A model generated the notes under the pieces. That model was not told the DNA's origin and did not search any database. It saw nothing but the letters and a program-made list of their open reading frames with translations. Below, one piece after another: positions 28,573-42,371 of a stretch of DNA of 51,790 nt. Origin of the DNA: an alpha proteobacterium SCGC AAA288-N07 (GTDB taxonomy: Bacteria > Pseudomonadota > Alphaproteobacteria > Pelagibacterales > Pelagibacteraceae); assembly GCA_000513055.1 (NCBI GenBank), contig AZYB01000005.1:1-51790 (forward strand), given 5' to 3'. The translations under genes and the position numbers were made by a program. Within the stretch, counting starts at the first letter, position 1. Every line of letters begins with the position of its first letter.

Positions 28573-29317
28573 ATGACAAGCAAAAGATTTAAATTTTTTT
28601 TTTCTTCTAACAAAAAAAAAATAAGATATCAGATTCTTAATAAAGAAAAAGATTTATTCATTATATTTTTCCATGGTTTTATGTCAGACATTGCTGGAGA
28701 AAAGCCATTAACATTCAGAAAATATTGTAGAAAGAAAAAAGTTGGATTTTTAACATTTGAGTATTCCGGGCATGGTAAATCATCAGGAAAATTTATTGAT
28801 GGAAATATATCAAAATGGTCAAAGGATGCTGAACAAATAATTAAGGCAAAAGTAAAAAACAAAAAAAAATTAATATTTATTGGGTCAAGTATGGGAAGTT
28901 GGATCATTCTCAATTTGCTTCCAGTTTTTAAAAAACAAATTAAAGGCTTTATAGGAATATCTTCTGCTCCCGAATTTTTAGACAAATTAATGTGGAAAAA
29001 ATTCACTAAAAAAATTAAAAAAATTATTATGACTAATGAAATTTACCTTCTTAAAGAAGGTAAGTGGATTTACCCTATAACCAAACAGTTAATAATTAAT
29101 GGAAGAAAAAATAAGGTATTGAATAAAAAAATTAATTTAAATATTCCGATAACCTTATTTCATGGTTTAAAAGATAAAATTGTTCCTTTAGTGTTTTCAA
29201 AAAAAATTTTGAAAATATTTCCTAAAGCCAAAAAAAAATTGATTAAAATTAGTAAAGGAGATCACAGTTTATCAAAAAAAAATGATTTAAAAAAAATTTG
29301 TAAAGAATTAGATTATT

Positions 29318-29346
<29 letters not shown>
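28573..29346 (+). CDS. Alpha/beta hydrolase
   Basis: The 257-residue protein has the oxyanion segment FFHGFMSDIAGE, the nucleophile elbow GSSMGSW near residue 99 with Ser in the middle, and the acid-His part TLFHGLKDKIVP and GDHSLS. The FEYSGHGKSSG segment is typical of ABHD10-like thioesterases. Substrate unknown. Its 3' end overlaps the convergent gltB by 29 bases, an unusually long tail overlap. Confidence 0.82.
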
Positions 29347-33814
<4,468 letters not shown>

Positions 33815-33816
33815 GG

Positions 33817-35256
33817 TTATGCTACTTTTACAATTTTGCTCTGCTTGTGTTCTAAATACTTTTGAATTGATATAGTTGCATCTCTACCGTCTTTAATTGC
33901 CCAAACAACCAGAGAGGCTCCCCTAACAATGTCTCCTGCGGCAAAAACGCCGGAAAGATTTGTTTCCATGGTTTTTAAATTGATCTTTATAGTCCCCCAT
34001 TTAGAAATAGATAAATCTGGGGAGTTAAATAGTTTTGGTAAATCTTCAGGATCAAAACCCAAGGCATTAATTACCATATCCGCTTTCATTTCAAATTCAG
34101 AATTTTGGATAGGCTCAGGTTTTTTTCTTCCAGATGAATCCGCCCCACCAAGTTTCATCCTCTCTACTAACACTGAAGAAATTTTCGATGTACCAATAAA
34201 TTTTTTTGGGTTTGATAGCCATATAAACTCAACCTCTTCTTCTTCTGCATTATATACTTCTCTCGCAGAGCCTGGCATATTTTCTCTATCTCTTCTATAT
34301 AAACACTTTACTGATTTTGCGCCTTGTCTTACTGCAGTTCTAACGCAATCCATTCCGGTATCACCTCCACCAATTATAATAGCGTCTTTGCCTCTAGCAT
34401 TGAGTATTCCGTTATCAAAATTTTCTACTTTATCTCCCAGACCTTTTCGATTGGATGCCGTTAAAAATTCCATAGCTGGAAAAATATTTTTTAATTCAGA
34501 GCCTGGTAAATTAATTTCTCGTGGTTTATAAACGCCAGTTGCAATAAGTATTGCATCATGTTTTTTTCTTAATTCATCGAGAGATATATTTTTTTCAACC
34601 TCAAAATCTTGTTTAAACTTTATTCCACTCTCTTTTAAAAGATTGGTTCTCCTTTCAACAGTAAATTTTTCTAGTTTAAAGTTTGGTATTCCGTAAATCA
34701 AAAGTCCACCTGGTCGATCGTACCGATCGTAAATAACTATTTTATAACCTAATTTTCTTAACTCTTCCGCGCAAGCCAATCCCGCTGGTCCTGCACCTAT
34801 TATACCAACAGACTGGTTTATTTCTTTCAAAACTTTAATTGGTTTAATCCACCCCTTTTCCCACGCGGTATCTGTTATGTATTTTTCAACAGATCCGATT
34901 GTAACGGTTCCATGTCCTGCTCTTTCAATTACACAATTACCTTCGCACAAACGATCTTGGGGACAAATACTTCCACAAATCTCTGGCATATTATTTGTGC
35001 TGTGGGCTAATTCATGAGCCTCTTGAAGTCTGCCTTCGGCAGTTAGCTTTAACCAATCAGGAATATTGTTGTGTAAAGGACAATGAACTTGGCAAAAAGG
35101 AACCCCACATTGTGAACATCTGCTGGATTGTTCTTTTGCTTTCTCATGAATGAATGCATCATAGATTTCTTTAAAATCTTTAGTTCTTGCACCACCGGTT
35201 CTTTTGGCTGGCATTTGCATGCCTACGTTTACAAATTTAAGCATTTTATCTGGCAT
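33817..35256 (-). CDS. gltD: Glutamate synthase small subunit
   Basis: The 479-residue flavoprotein has the N-terminal cluster-binding motif CSQCGVPFCQVHCPLHNNIP near residue 43 and a second at CGSICPQDRLCEGNC. The FAD-binding GIIGAGPAGLACAEELR lies near residue 150, the NADPH site IIGGGDTGMDC near 290, and the end motif GVFAAGDIVRGASLVVWAI near 440. It passes electrons from NADPH to GltB. The gene is first in the gltDB operon; the promoter must lie in the 144-bp gap facing uppP. Confidence 0.97.
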   Translation of the reverse strand: MPDKMLKFVNVGMQMPAKRTGGARTKDFKEIYDAFIHEKAKEQSSRCSQCGVPFCQVHCPLHNNIPDWLKLTAEGRLQEAHELAHSTNNMPEICGSICPQDRLCEGNCVIERAGHGTVTIGSVEKYITDTAWEKGWIKPIKVLKEINQSVGIIGAGPAGLACAEELRKLGYKIVIYDRYDRPGGLLIYGIPNFKLEKFTVERRTNLLKESGIKFKQDFEVEKNISLDELRKKHDAILIATGVYKPREINLPGSELKNIFPAMEFLTASNRKGLGDKVENFDNGILNARGKDAIIIGGGDTGMDCVRTAVRQGAKSVKCLYRRDRENMPGSAREVYNAEEEEVEFIWLSNPKKFIGTSKISSVLVERMKLGGADSSGRKKPEPIQNSEFEMKADMVINALGFDPEDLPKLFNSPDLSISKWGTIKINLKTMETNLSGVFAAGDIVRGASLVVWAIKDGRDATISIQKYLEHKQSKIVKVA

Positions 35257-35370
35257 AATATTTTTCTAATAAACGCTTACTTTTATACCAATAAAAATAA
35301 TGCTAAAAAGCTTTTTAGGACATAAAAACTGACCTATATTTTGAAAAACCCAGTAAATAAGTGATTTATT

Positions 35371-35389
35371 TTGCATATCTGCTATGCAA
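35371..35389. promoter_or_regulatory. Seven-bp dyad in the uppP leader
   Basis: TTGCATA (35371-35377) and TATGCAA (35383-35389) form a perfect inverted repeat around a five-base centre, 11 bases before the uppP ATG. It may be an operator for uppP or gltD, or a small hairpin in the leader. No regulator is encoded nearby. Confidence 0.35.
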
Positions 35390-35400
35390 TAATATTTTTA

Positions 35401-36168
35401 ATGCTTTCTTCAGTTGAAATATTAATTCTAGGAGCAATTCAAGGTATTTCAGAATTTTTGCCAGTTAGTTCTGCTGCTCATCTTGTATTATTTTCCAAGT
35501 ATTACGAATTTAACAATCAAAACTTATTAATAGATATTAGTTTACATCTTGGATCTTTAATTGCGATTATATTTTATTTTAGAAAAGATTTATTTAATTT
35601 CGTTCAAAATAAAAGTTTCTTAATCAAAATTGTATTAGGAACTATTCCAATAATTCCTGTTGGTTATATTCTTTACCAAACTGGATTAATTAATCATTTA
35701 AGAAGTTTAGAAGTTATTGGTTGGATGAGTTTAATATTTGGTATCTTATTATATATTAGTGATAAGTTCAAAATCACAAAAAAAATTGATACTGAATTTA
35801 CTAACAGCTCAGCGATCATCATTGGCTTATTTCAAGTTCTAGCTTTAGTACCCGGAGTTAGTAGATCGGGTATTACTATTACTTCAGGAAGACTCTTAGG
35901 TTTTAGTAGATTTGACTCGGCTAAAATCTCATTTTTCCTATCAATACCTACTTTGGGTGCTGCGAGTTTTTTAGGAATTTACAATATTTATAAAGAAGGT
36001 AGTACTGAGCTCAACTTCTTAGCAATCATTGCTGTTATATTTTCTTTTATTTTTTCTTATTTTACAATTTCGATTTTTCTAAATTTTATTAAAAAATTTA
36101 GCCTAAACATATTTATAATTTATAGAATATTACTATCTTTATTTATATTAGCTGTAGTTTATTTATAA
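35401..36168 (+). CDS. uppP: Undecaprenyl-diphosphate phosphatase (UppP/BacA)
   Basis: The 255-residue membrane protein has the two signatures of the family: the Glu-rich loop GAIQGISEFLPVSSAAHL near residue 12 and PGVSRSGITITSGRLLG near residue 150, with several membrane segments. It removes a phosphate from undecaprenyl diphosphate to recycle the lipid carrier for peptidoglycan and surface glycan. A TTG ten codons upstream would extend the frame, but the ATG at 35401 gives the standard N-terminus. It overlaps the convergent DMT gene by six bases. Confidence 0.93.
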   Translation: MLSSVEILILGAIQGISEFLPVSSAAHLVLFSKYYEFNNQNLLIDISLHLGSLIAIIFYFRKDLFNFVQNKSFLIKIVLGTIPIIPVGYILYQTGLINHLRSLEVIGWMSLIFGILLYISDKFKITKKIDTEFTNSSAIIIGLFQVLALVPGVSRSGITITSGRLLGFSRFDSAKISFFLSIPTLGAASFLGIYNIYKEGSTELNFLAIIAVIFSFIFSYFTISIFLNFIKKFSLNIFIIYRILLSLFILAVVYL

Positions 36169-37056
36169 CTTATCTTTTTCAACAATTGGTGCAAGTTGAG
36201 ACAACAAAATACCTCCAAGTATCAATGTGCAGCCTATAATATTATTTAAACCTAAAATCTGATTGAGAATTATCCATGCCGAGATTGCTGCAAAAACTCC
36301 TTCGAGTGACATTACAATAGCGGCAGGTGCTGCTGAAATATGTCTTTGACCAAAAAGTTGTAAAACGAATGCTGCTCCCCCTGATAGAATTCCAGCATAC
36401 AAAATCTCTAATGTTTCTAATTTGATTTTAGAAAAATCAAATTCTTCAAATAAAATTACTAGTAAGAAAGATAATATTGATACTAAGAGATTTTGTATAA
36501 AGGCAATAAAAAAAGGTAGATCAAATTTTCTTACCAGTTTTCCTATGTAAATAATGTGCAGTGCCCAAAATATAGCACCAATTAACACCAAGCTATCACC
36601 AAATCGAATGGAAGTGTCGCTCATATCACTTAAAAAATAGCCTCCAATAAAACACGCAAAAACGGAAGGCCATATAGACCAGTGTAATTTTTCAGAAAAC
36701 AAAAAATAAATAATTATTGGCACCATTGGTACGTAAAAAATTGTAAAAAAAGCAGAATTTGCTACATTTGTATAAAGCAATGAAACTTGTTGAAATACAG
36801 TTGCTAAAAATAAAAATACCCCAACGGGTATCATAAGCTTAATAAATTGACTTGGTTCAGCTTTTATTTGTGTAGGTACTTTTTTTTTTTCAAACAATAA
36901 AACAAAGGGAGCGACAGCTAAAAAACCCACAAAAAATCGAACAGAATTAAAAGTGAATGGACCTATATTATCCATACCTGTATCTTGAGCGATAAATGTC
37001 GTGCCCCAAATTAATGTGCAAATAACCAAACAGACAAACGATATTATCTTTTTCAT
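36163..37056 (-). CDS. DMT superfamily (EamA) transporter
   Basis: The 297-residue protein has about ten membrane segments in two EamA repeats. The first repeat starts LVICTLIWGTTFIAQD with FTFNSVRFFVG. The second contains FIAFIQNLL and the typical PAAIVMSLEGVFAAISAWIILNQ near residue 240. These proteins export amino acids or other metabolites; the substrate cannot be told. It follows the E2 gene at a short distance on the minus strand. Confidence 0.85.
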   Translation of the reverse strand: MKKIISFVCLVICTLIWGTTFIAQDTGMDNIGPFTFNSVRFFVGFLAVAPFVLLFEKKKVPTQIKAEPSQFIKLMIPVGVFLFLATVFQQVSLLYTNVANSAFFTIFYVPMVPIIIYFLFSEKLHWSIWPSVFACFIGGYFLSDMSDTSIRFGDSLVLIGAIFWALHIIYIGKLVRKFDLPFFIAFIQNLLVSILSFLLVILFEEFDFSKIKLETLEILYAGILSGGAAFVLQLFGQRHISAAPAAIVMSLEGVFAAISAWIILNQILGLNNIIGCTLILGGILLSQLAPIVEKDKL

Positions 37057-37065
37057 AGGGAGGTA

Positions 37066-38004
37066 TTATATTGCTAGTTTATAAGCGAAATCTTTTCCGA
37101 GACTTTCTCTTAAATGCTTACAAAATCTTGCTCCATCTGCGCCATCTATTATTCTGTGGTCATAGGATAAAGATAAGGGAAGCATAGTACGAGTTTCAAA
37201 TTTGCCACCAGTAAAAACTTGTTTAACTTCTGATCTTCCGACTCCAAGAATGGCAACTTCGGGCTGATTTATTATTGGTGTAAAAAAACTACCTCCGATT
37301 CCCCCTAAACTTGAAATGGTCATAGAGCCCCCGAAGAATTCTTTTTTATCAATTTTTAGATTCTTGCAAGCTTCGCTGACCTTTTTTAAGTCTGAGCTAA
37401 TAGTGGTTATATCCTTTTTGTCTGCATCTCTAATTTTTGGAACCATGAGTCCGTGGGGAGTATCTACTGCTATTCCAATATGAAAATATTTTTTTATAAT
37501 CATTTTATCACTTGCAATATCTAAAGAAGAATTAAAAATTGGAAAATTAATTAAAGCTTTTACTAAGGCTCTTATGATAAATGACAAAGGAGTAGTTTTA
37601 ATTTTTTCGCCAGTGTGAATATCTCTTAATGAATTTCTAAATTGTTCCATTTCAGTTATGTCTGCTTCATCATGTTGTGTAACATGAGGAATTTCAGTCC
37701 AAGATTTTACTAGGTGTGGACGCGCAATTTTTTTTATTCTAGGGATTGGTTGAATATCAACCTCTCCAAATTCAGAATGATCATATTTTTGAATTTCTTT
37801 AACTTCTTTTTTTGAAGTAATTTCTGACTCTTTCTTGATAATCACTTTGGTAAAAGATTCTTTAATAAAAGATTTAACATCATCTTCTGAAACTCTACCA
37901 GCTCTTTGGGAGCCTCTTATTTTTTCTATGTTTGCACCTAATTCACGAACAAATTTTCTTACTTTGGGACTGGCACTAATTATAGAAGATTTTTTTTCTG
38001 ACAT
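37066..38004 (-). CDS. aceF: Pyruvate dehydrogenase E2 acetyltransferase lacking a lipoyl domain
   Basis: The 312-residue protein has a peripheral subunit-binding domain at about residues 10-46 (ASPKVRKFVRELGANIEKI). A short linker leads into the catalytic acyltransferase domain (about 90-312) with IPRIKKIARPHLVKSWTEIP, SSLGGIGG and the active-site DHRIIDG near residue 287. The usual N-terminal lipoyl domain is missing: the protein begins directly before the binding domain. The lipoyl domain is carried by the neighbouring E1. The gap to the E1 gene is one base. No E3 gene is in the window. Confidence 0.9.
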   Translation of the reverse strand: MSEKKSSIISASPKVRKFVRELGANIEKIRGSQRAGRVSEDDVKSFIKESFTKVIIKKESEITSKKEVKEIQKYDHSEFGEVDIQPIPRIKKIARPHLVKSWTEIPHVTQHDEADITEMEQFRNSLRDIHTGEKIKTTPLSFIIRALVKALINFPIFNSSLDIASDKMIIKKYFHIGIAVDTPHGLMVPKIRDADKKDITTISSDLKKVSEACKNLKIDKKEFFGGSMTISSLGGIGGSFFTPIINQPEVAILGVGRSEVKQVFTGGKFETRTMLPLSLSYDHRIIDGADGARFCKHLRESLGKDFAYKLAI

Positions 38005-38005
38005 T

Positions 38006-41000
38006 TTACAATACCGTTGGTATAGGCTTGTCTTTATCTATCTTATATTTTTTCATCGCTCTAACTGCATCTTTCGATGCTATAAGTTGTTCTTTTGCTA
38101 AAGCGCTCAATGCATATGTTACAATATGTTCTTTATCAACTTCAAAAAATTCTCTTAATTTCTTTCTAGTATCGCTTCTACCATATCCATCAGTGCCAAA
38201 AGAATAAAATGCTTTTGAAATATATGGTCTGATTTGATCTGAATAACTTCTAATATAGTCTGATGCAGCTATAATTGGTCCTTCCCTTTTAGCTAAACAT
38301 TTTTCTATATAAGATTTTTCGGCTTTATTTCCTGGATTCAAAAGATTTTTTCGTTCTACCTCCATCCCATCTTTTCTCAACTCATTAAAACTTGTTACAC
38401 TCCAAACATCGCTATCAACATTGTATTCTTTGCTCAAAATTTCTGCGGCAGCTATCATCTCTCTTAAAATTGTTCCAGATCCTAATAATTGAATTTTTAT
38501 TTTTCCTTTGTTTCTAAATTCTTTAAATAAATACATTCCCTTAAGGATACCTTTTTCACAATCATATGGCATTTTAGGATGTTTATAATTTTCATTCATA
38601 ACGGTAATGTAATAGAAAATATTTTCTTGGTTATCGTGCATTCGCTTTAATCCTTCTCTTAAAATAATCGCTAATTCATAAGAAAATGTTGGATCATAGC
38701 TTACGCAGTTTGGAATTGTTGAAGCTAACAAATGACTATGTCCATCTTGATGCTGTAACCCTTCACCTGCAAGAGTAGTTCTACCTGAGGTAGCTCCAAT
38801 AAGAAATCCCCTCGTTTGTGCGTCTCCTGCTGCCCAAGCAAAATCCATTACTCTTTGAAAACCAAACATAGAGTAAAAAAGATATATTGGTATCATTTCT
38901 AAATCATGATTTGTGTATGCTGTTCCTGCTGCAATCCAAGAAGACATGGCACCTGCTTCGGTGATTCCTTCTTCCAAAACTTGACCTTTTTTATCTTCTC
39001 TATAGGAACTGAGCTGTTCGGAATCTACTGGCTCGTACTTTTGCCCTTCGTGAGCATAAATTCCAATTTTTTGGAAAAAACCTTCCATTCCAAAGGTTCT
39101 GGCTTCATCAGGAATAATAGGAACTAATCTTGGCGCAATGTTTTTGTCTCTCAATAAATTTGTTAACATTCGAACCAATGCCATAGTAGTTGACATTTCA
39201 CGACCTCCCGAAGATTTTAGCATATTTTCAAAAATATCTCTGGAAGGTTTCTTAATTGATTTTGCGTAAGAAGTTCGCTCAGGTAAATTTCCTCCTAACT
39301 TCATTCTTCTTTCTTTTATATATTTTATTTCATCTGACTTTTCATCGGGCTTATAAAATACAACATTTTTTACTTGTTTATCTGTAAGGGGAATATCGAA
39401 GCGATCTCTATAGTAAAGTAAATCTTCTTCATCTAATTTCTTCTGCTGATGGGTTGTGTTTATACTTTCTCCAGATTTTCCCATACCATATCCTTTAATA
39501 GTTTTTGCAAGAATAACGGTTGGTTTACCTTTTGTTTTCATTGCCGCATCATAAGCGGCATAAACTTTGTGGGGATCGTGACCTCCTCTGTTGAGTTTCC
39601 ATACATCATTGTCAGTCATTGTTGATACTAAGTCTTTTAATTTAGGATATTTTCCAAAAAATTTTTCTCTAACATAAGCTCCGCCTTTAGCTTTAAATGC
39701 TTGATATTCTCCATCAACACATTCGTCCATTCTTTTTATAAGTAAACCAGTTTTATCCTTAGTAAGTAAAGGATCCCAGTATGATCCCCAAATAACTTTT
39801 ATTACATTCCATCCAGCTCCCCTAAAGATGCCCTCGAGTTCTTGAATAATTTTTCCATTTCCTCTAACTGGACCATCCAATCTTTGTAAATTACAGTTAA
39901 TTACAAATATAAGATTGTCTAGTTTCTCCCTAGAAGCTAACCCAATTGCTCCTAAAGATTCTGGTTCGTCCATTTCTCCATCACCTAAAAATGTCCAAAT
40001 TTTTCTATTTTCTTCTTTTAATAAACCTCTATTAATTAAATATTTTGTAAACCTCGCTTGATATATTGACATGATAGAACCCAGGCCCATTGATACAATT
40101 GGGAACTGCCAAAATTTAGGCATTAACCATGGATGAGGATAAGATGAAAGTCCCTCACCATCAACTTCTTGTCTAAAATTACTTAATTGTTTTGCAGTCA
40201 GTCTTCCCTCTAAGAAGGCTCGTGCATACATGCCGGGAGCACTATGACCTTGAAAATAAATAAGATCACCTCTAAATTTATTATTTTTTGCTCTCCAAAA
40301 ATGGTTCATTCCAACATCATAAAGTGTAGCCGCAGAAGCAAATGTACCTATATGTCCACCAAGTTCAGGATTTTTTTTGTTTGCTTTTACAACCATAGCA
40401 GCTGCATTCCATCTAATTAAAGATCGTATCCTTCTTTCTATATTTTGATCACCCGGAGACTTCACTTCTGATTCTTGAGGTATGGTATTAATATACGGGG
40501 TAATCCTAGTTAAAGGTCGATTAGAACCTTCTTTATAAGCTTCATCAATTAATTTCTTAAGTAAATAATGAGCACGGTCAGTACCATCTTTTGCAACCAC
40601 TGCTGTTAGAGAATCTAGCCACTCTTGTGTTTCCGTTGGATCGATATCAGCACCATTTAGGCGTGCGTAAACTTTTTGTGGCAATTTTTCTTTTGGTTTC
40701 TGAAGTATGGTTGATTCTGCATCTTTAATAATTTTTTCCGTCTCTGGAAAAAGATCATCTTCTTTTAACACTAAAGGTTTAGTTTCCTCTTTTTCCTGTT
40801 TTGAAGATTGTTCTTCAACTTTCGTCTCTTTATCATCTATTAAAGCCAAAACACTTCCTTTTGAAACTTTGTCACCTATTTTAACTTTTAATGCAGAAAT
40901 TTTTCCTGTAAATGGTGATGGCACCTCAACGCTGGATTTGTCACTTTCTAGCGTAACAACTGGATCATTTTTGTTAATTGTATCTCCTGGTTTAATTAAA

Positions 41001-41062
41001 ATTTCTATGATTTCAACGCTTTCGAAATCACCAATATCAGGAACGGATATTTCTGTTGCCAT
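38006..41062 (-). CDS. aceE: Pyruvate dehydrogenase E1 (AceE type) with N-terminal lipoyl domain
   Basis: The 1018-residue protein is longer than AceE (about 890) because residues 1-80 form a lipoyl domain with the lipoylated Lys in LESDKSSVEVPSP (K42). A charged linker of about 55 residues follows. The homodimeric E1 starts near residue 140 (DPTETQEWLDSL). The thiamine diphosphate motif is GDGEMDEPES to NCNLQRLDGP near residue 365-400. It decarboxylates pyruvate and reductively acetylates the lipoyl arm. Having that arm on E1 is unusual for AceE and fits the lipoyl-less E2 beside it. Confidence 0.93.
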   Translation of the reverse strand: MATEISVPDIGDFESVEIIEILIKPGDTINKNDPVVTLESDKSSVEVPSPFTGKISALKVKIGDKVSKGSVLALIDDKETKVEEQSSKQEKEETKPLVLKEDDLFPETEKIIKDAESTILQKPKEKLPQKVYARLNGADIDPTETQEWLDSLTAVVAKDGTDRAHYLLKKLIDEAYKEGSNRPLTRITPYINTIPQESEVKSPGDQNIERRIRSLIRWNAAAMVVKANKKNPELGGHIGTFASAATLYDVGMNHFWRAKNNKFRGDLIYFQGHSAPGMYARAFLEGRLTAKQLSNFRQEVDGEGLSSYPHPWLMPKFWQFPIVSMGLGSIMSIYQARFTKYLINRGLLKEENRKIWTFLGDGEMDEPESLGAIGLASREKLDNLIFVINCNLQRLDGPVRGNGKIIQELEGIFRGAGWNVIKVIWGSYWDPLLTKDKTGLLIKRMDECVDGEYQAFKAKGGAYVREKFFGKYPKLKDLVSTMTDNDVWKLNRGGHDPHKVYAAYDAAMKTKGKPTVILAKTIKGYGMGKSGESINTTHQQKKLDEEDLLYYRDRFDIPLTDKQVKNVVFYKPDEKSDEIKYIKERRMKLGGNLPERTSYAKSIKKPSRDIFENMLKSSGGREMSTTMALVRMLTNLLRDKNIAPRLVPIIPDEARTFGMEGFFQKIGIYAHEGQKYEPVDSEQLSSYREDKKGQVLEEGITEAGAMSSWIAAGTAYTNHDLEMIPIYLFYSMFGFQRVMDFAWAAGDAQTRGFLIGATSGRTTLAGEGLQHQDGHSHLLASTIPNCVSYDPTFSYELAIILREGLKRMHDNQENIFYYITVMNENYKHPKMPYDCEKGILKGMYLFKEFRNKGKIKIQLLGSGTILREMIAAAEILSKEYNVDSDVWSVTSFNELRKDGMEVERKNLLNPGNKAEKSYIEKCLAKREGPIIAASDYIRSYSDQIRPYISKAFYSFGTDGYGRSDTRKKLREFFEVDKEHIVTYALSALAKEQLIASKDAVRAMKKYKIDKDKPIPTVL

Positions 41063-41146
41063 TGCTAGTTAAATTACAGTTTTTGTTGATTTAATTCTAC
41101 CACAATTTAATCTTTTTTCAGCCATTCAAATATTGACACTACAGCA

Positions 41147-41287
41147 ATGACTTTAATTTTAAAAAACTTAGAAAAATTATTAGAACCTAAGCATAGTAAT
41201 TTAGATGCTAAATTTTGGGTTCAAAAACTAATTCTAAAAAAATATTTTAAAAAAAATAAAAAAATACTTTCTATACACGTGCATTAA
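41147..41287 (+). CDS. Small hypothetical protein, 46 residues
   Basis: An ATG frame in the gap between aceE and tRNA-Arg encodes a basic peptide, MTLILKNLEKLLEPKH and onward, rich in Lys. No clear ribosome binding site precedes the ATG; a TTGACA lies about ten bases upstream. I do not recognise it. It could be chance in AT-rich DNA. It is listed because the frame is the only candidate in a 291-base gap. Confidence 0.3.
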   Translation: MTLILKNLEKLLEPKHSNLDAKFWVQKLILKKYFKKNKKILSIHVH

Positions 41288-41353
41288 TATTAATAACTAA
41301 TTTCGCATAAAGACTCTTTAAATAGGACAAATTTTTTGATAAAAAAACAATGG

Positions 41354-41430
41354 GCGCCTGTAGCTCAATTGGATAGAGCGCTTGGCTACGGACCAGGAGG
41401 TTCTGGGTTCAACTCCTAGCAGGCGCGCCA
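41354..41430 (+). tRNA. tRNA-Arg (anticodon ACG)
   Basis: The 77-base sequence forms a standard cloverleaf with an encoded CCA end. Acceptor GCGCCTG pairs with CAGGCGC, the D-arm has AGCTCAATTGGATAGAGC, the anticodon stem CTTGG/CCAGG holds the loop CTACGGA with ACG, and the T-arm reads CTGGGTTCAACTCCTAG. The ACG anticodon is usually edited to ICG to read CGU, CGC and CGA. Confidence 0.96.
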
Positions 41431-41449
41431 AAAAATAAAGGTTTAGTAT

Positions 41450-41551
41450 ATGAATTTTAAATGGCTAACACATATTCCTTTGCAAAAAGCTGTCGTTTAT
41501 TTTTTTATCCTTATATTTCTTATTCTTTTATTTTTAGCGTTTATTTTTTAA
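41450..41551 (+). CDS. Small membrane protein, 33 residues
   Basis: A frame from ATG at 41450 encodes a 33-residue protein beginning MNFKWLTHIPLQKAVVYF, followed by one strongly hydrophobic span (Ile/Leu/Phe) to the end. AAAGG lies about nine bases before the ATG. It ends eight bases before the thioesterase start, so the two are likely read from one transcript. Family not recognised. The Lys/Trp-containing N-terminus and single C-terminal span are typical of small inner-membrane proteins. Confidence 0.5.
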   Translation: MNFKWLTHIPLQKAVVYFFILIFLILLFLAFIF

Positions 41552-41559
41552 ATTAGATT

Positions 41560-41958
41560 ATGAGTGAAGAATTTAAACAAATTAGTACCTCAAATGGTTT
41601 CATGAAACATAACGGTGGAGTTTTGTTCAGAACTATTTCTGAAAATGAATATGAATTTAAAACTAAAATTAATGAAAATCATCTAAATGCTGCAAAGATT
41701 ACTCATGGTGGTTTTATTGCAGCATTAACAGATGCTGGAGTTGGTACAGCAGCCCACAAGACAACAGGTGCAAACATATGCGTAACTATTTCTTTAGAAT
41801 TAAAGTTCATTTCTCAAGTTAAATTAGGCCAAGAATTAATAGGATTGGCTAAAGTTCAAAAAAAAACAAAATCATTAGTTTTTTTGACTTGTGAATTAAG
41901 GGCCGATGATAAAATTGTAGCAACTGCTTCGGGAGTTTGGAAAATAATCAAAAAATAG
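41560..41958 (+). CDS. PaaI-family hotdog thioesterase
   Basis: The 132-residue protein has the hotdog-fold thioesterase pattern. NAAKITHGGFIAALTDAG near residue 44 holds the catalytic HGG loop and acidic residue, then VTISLELKFISQVKLGQEL, and VATASGVWKI at the end. Members hydrolyse acyl-CoA, often phenylacetyl-type thioesters, as house-cleaning enzymes. It lies just after the 33-residue membrane protein and converges on the hypothetical gene at 41966. Confidence 0.88.
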   Translation: MSEEFKQISTSNGFMKHNGGVLFRTISENEYEFKTKINENHLNAAKITHGGFIAALTDAGVGTAAHKTTGANICVTISLELKFISQVKLGQELIGLAKVQKKTKSLVFLTCELRADDKIVATASGVWKIIKK

Positions 41959-41965
41959 ATTATTT

Positions 41966-42361
41966 TTATATTTTAATTTCTAAGCCCTTATCCTGAATAT
42001 ATTTAAAATCATATTTTAAAGACAACTCTGCTTTGTGAAGTTCAATTCCCATATCAGCGGCATGCTGTAGTGTTGAAATAAATTTTTCTCTTATCAAAGT
42101 ATTGACAATTTCTATCGCCGTTTTACCTTTAATTTCTGCTATCATATCATTAACAGGTGAACTACCTAGCTTTGTAAATTTACAATATCCCACTCTTATA
42201 ATTTTATTTTTTTTATCGACAGCAATCAAAAAATATCCTTTTGGGTCCATTTTCCAATCTTTGATTCTGTGATACTTAGCAATTATTCTTTTTTTTATTT
42301 TTTTATTAATATTATACCACCTGCCTTTTATAATATTTTTATCTGTAAACTCTTTAGTCAT
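41966..42361 (-). CDS. Conserved hypothetical protein, DUF4346-like
   Basis: The 131-residue protein contains a central segment DPKGYFLIAVDKKNKIIRVG followed by GKTAIEIVNTLIREKFIS and QHAADMGIELHKAELSL. From memory this pattern fits DUF4346, a family of unknown function, but I cannot confirm it. There are no membrane segments. It lies ten bases after the TRAP permease gene on the same strand and may be co-transcribed with it. Confidence 0.6.
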   Translation of the reverse strand: MTKEFTDKNIIKGRWYNINKKIKKRIIAKYHRIKDWKMDPKGYFLIAVDKKNKIIRVGYCKFTKLGSSPVNDMIAEIKGKTAIEIVNTLIREKFISTLQHAADMGIELHKAELSLKYDFKYIQDKGLEIKI

Positions 42362-42371
42362 TAGTCGTTGA

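Noticed and set aside
33929-34531. 200-codon plus-strand open frame opposite gltD
   Set aside because: It is antisense to a clearly conserved gene, has no binding site, and its translation has no family features.
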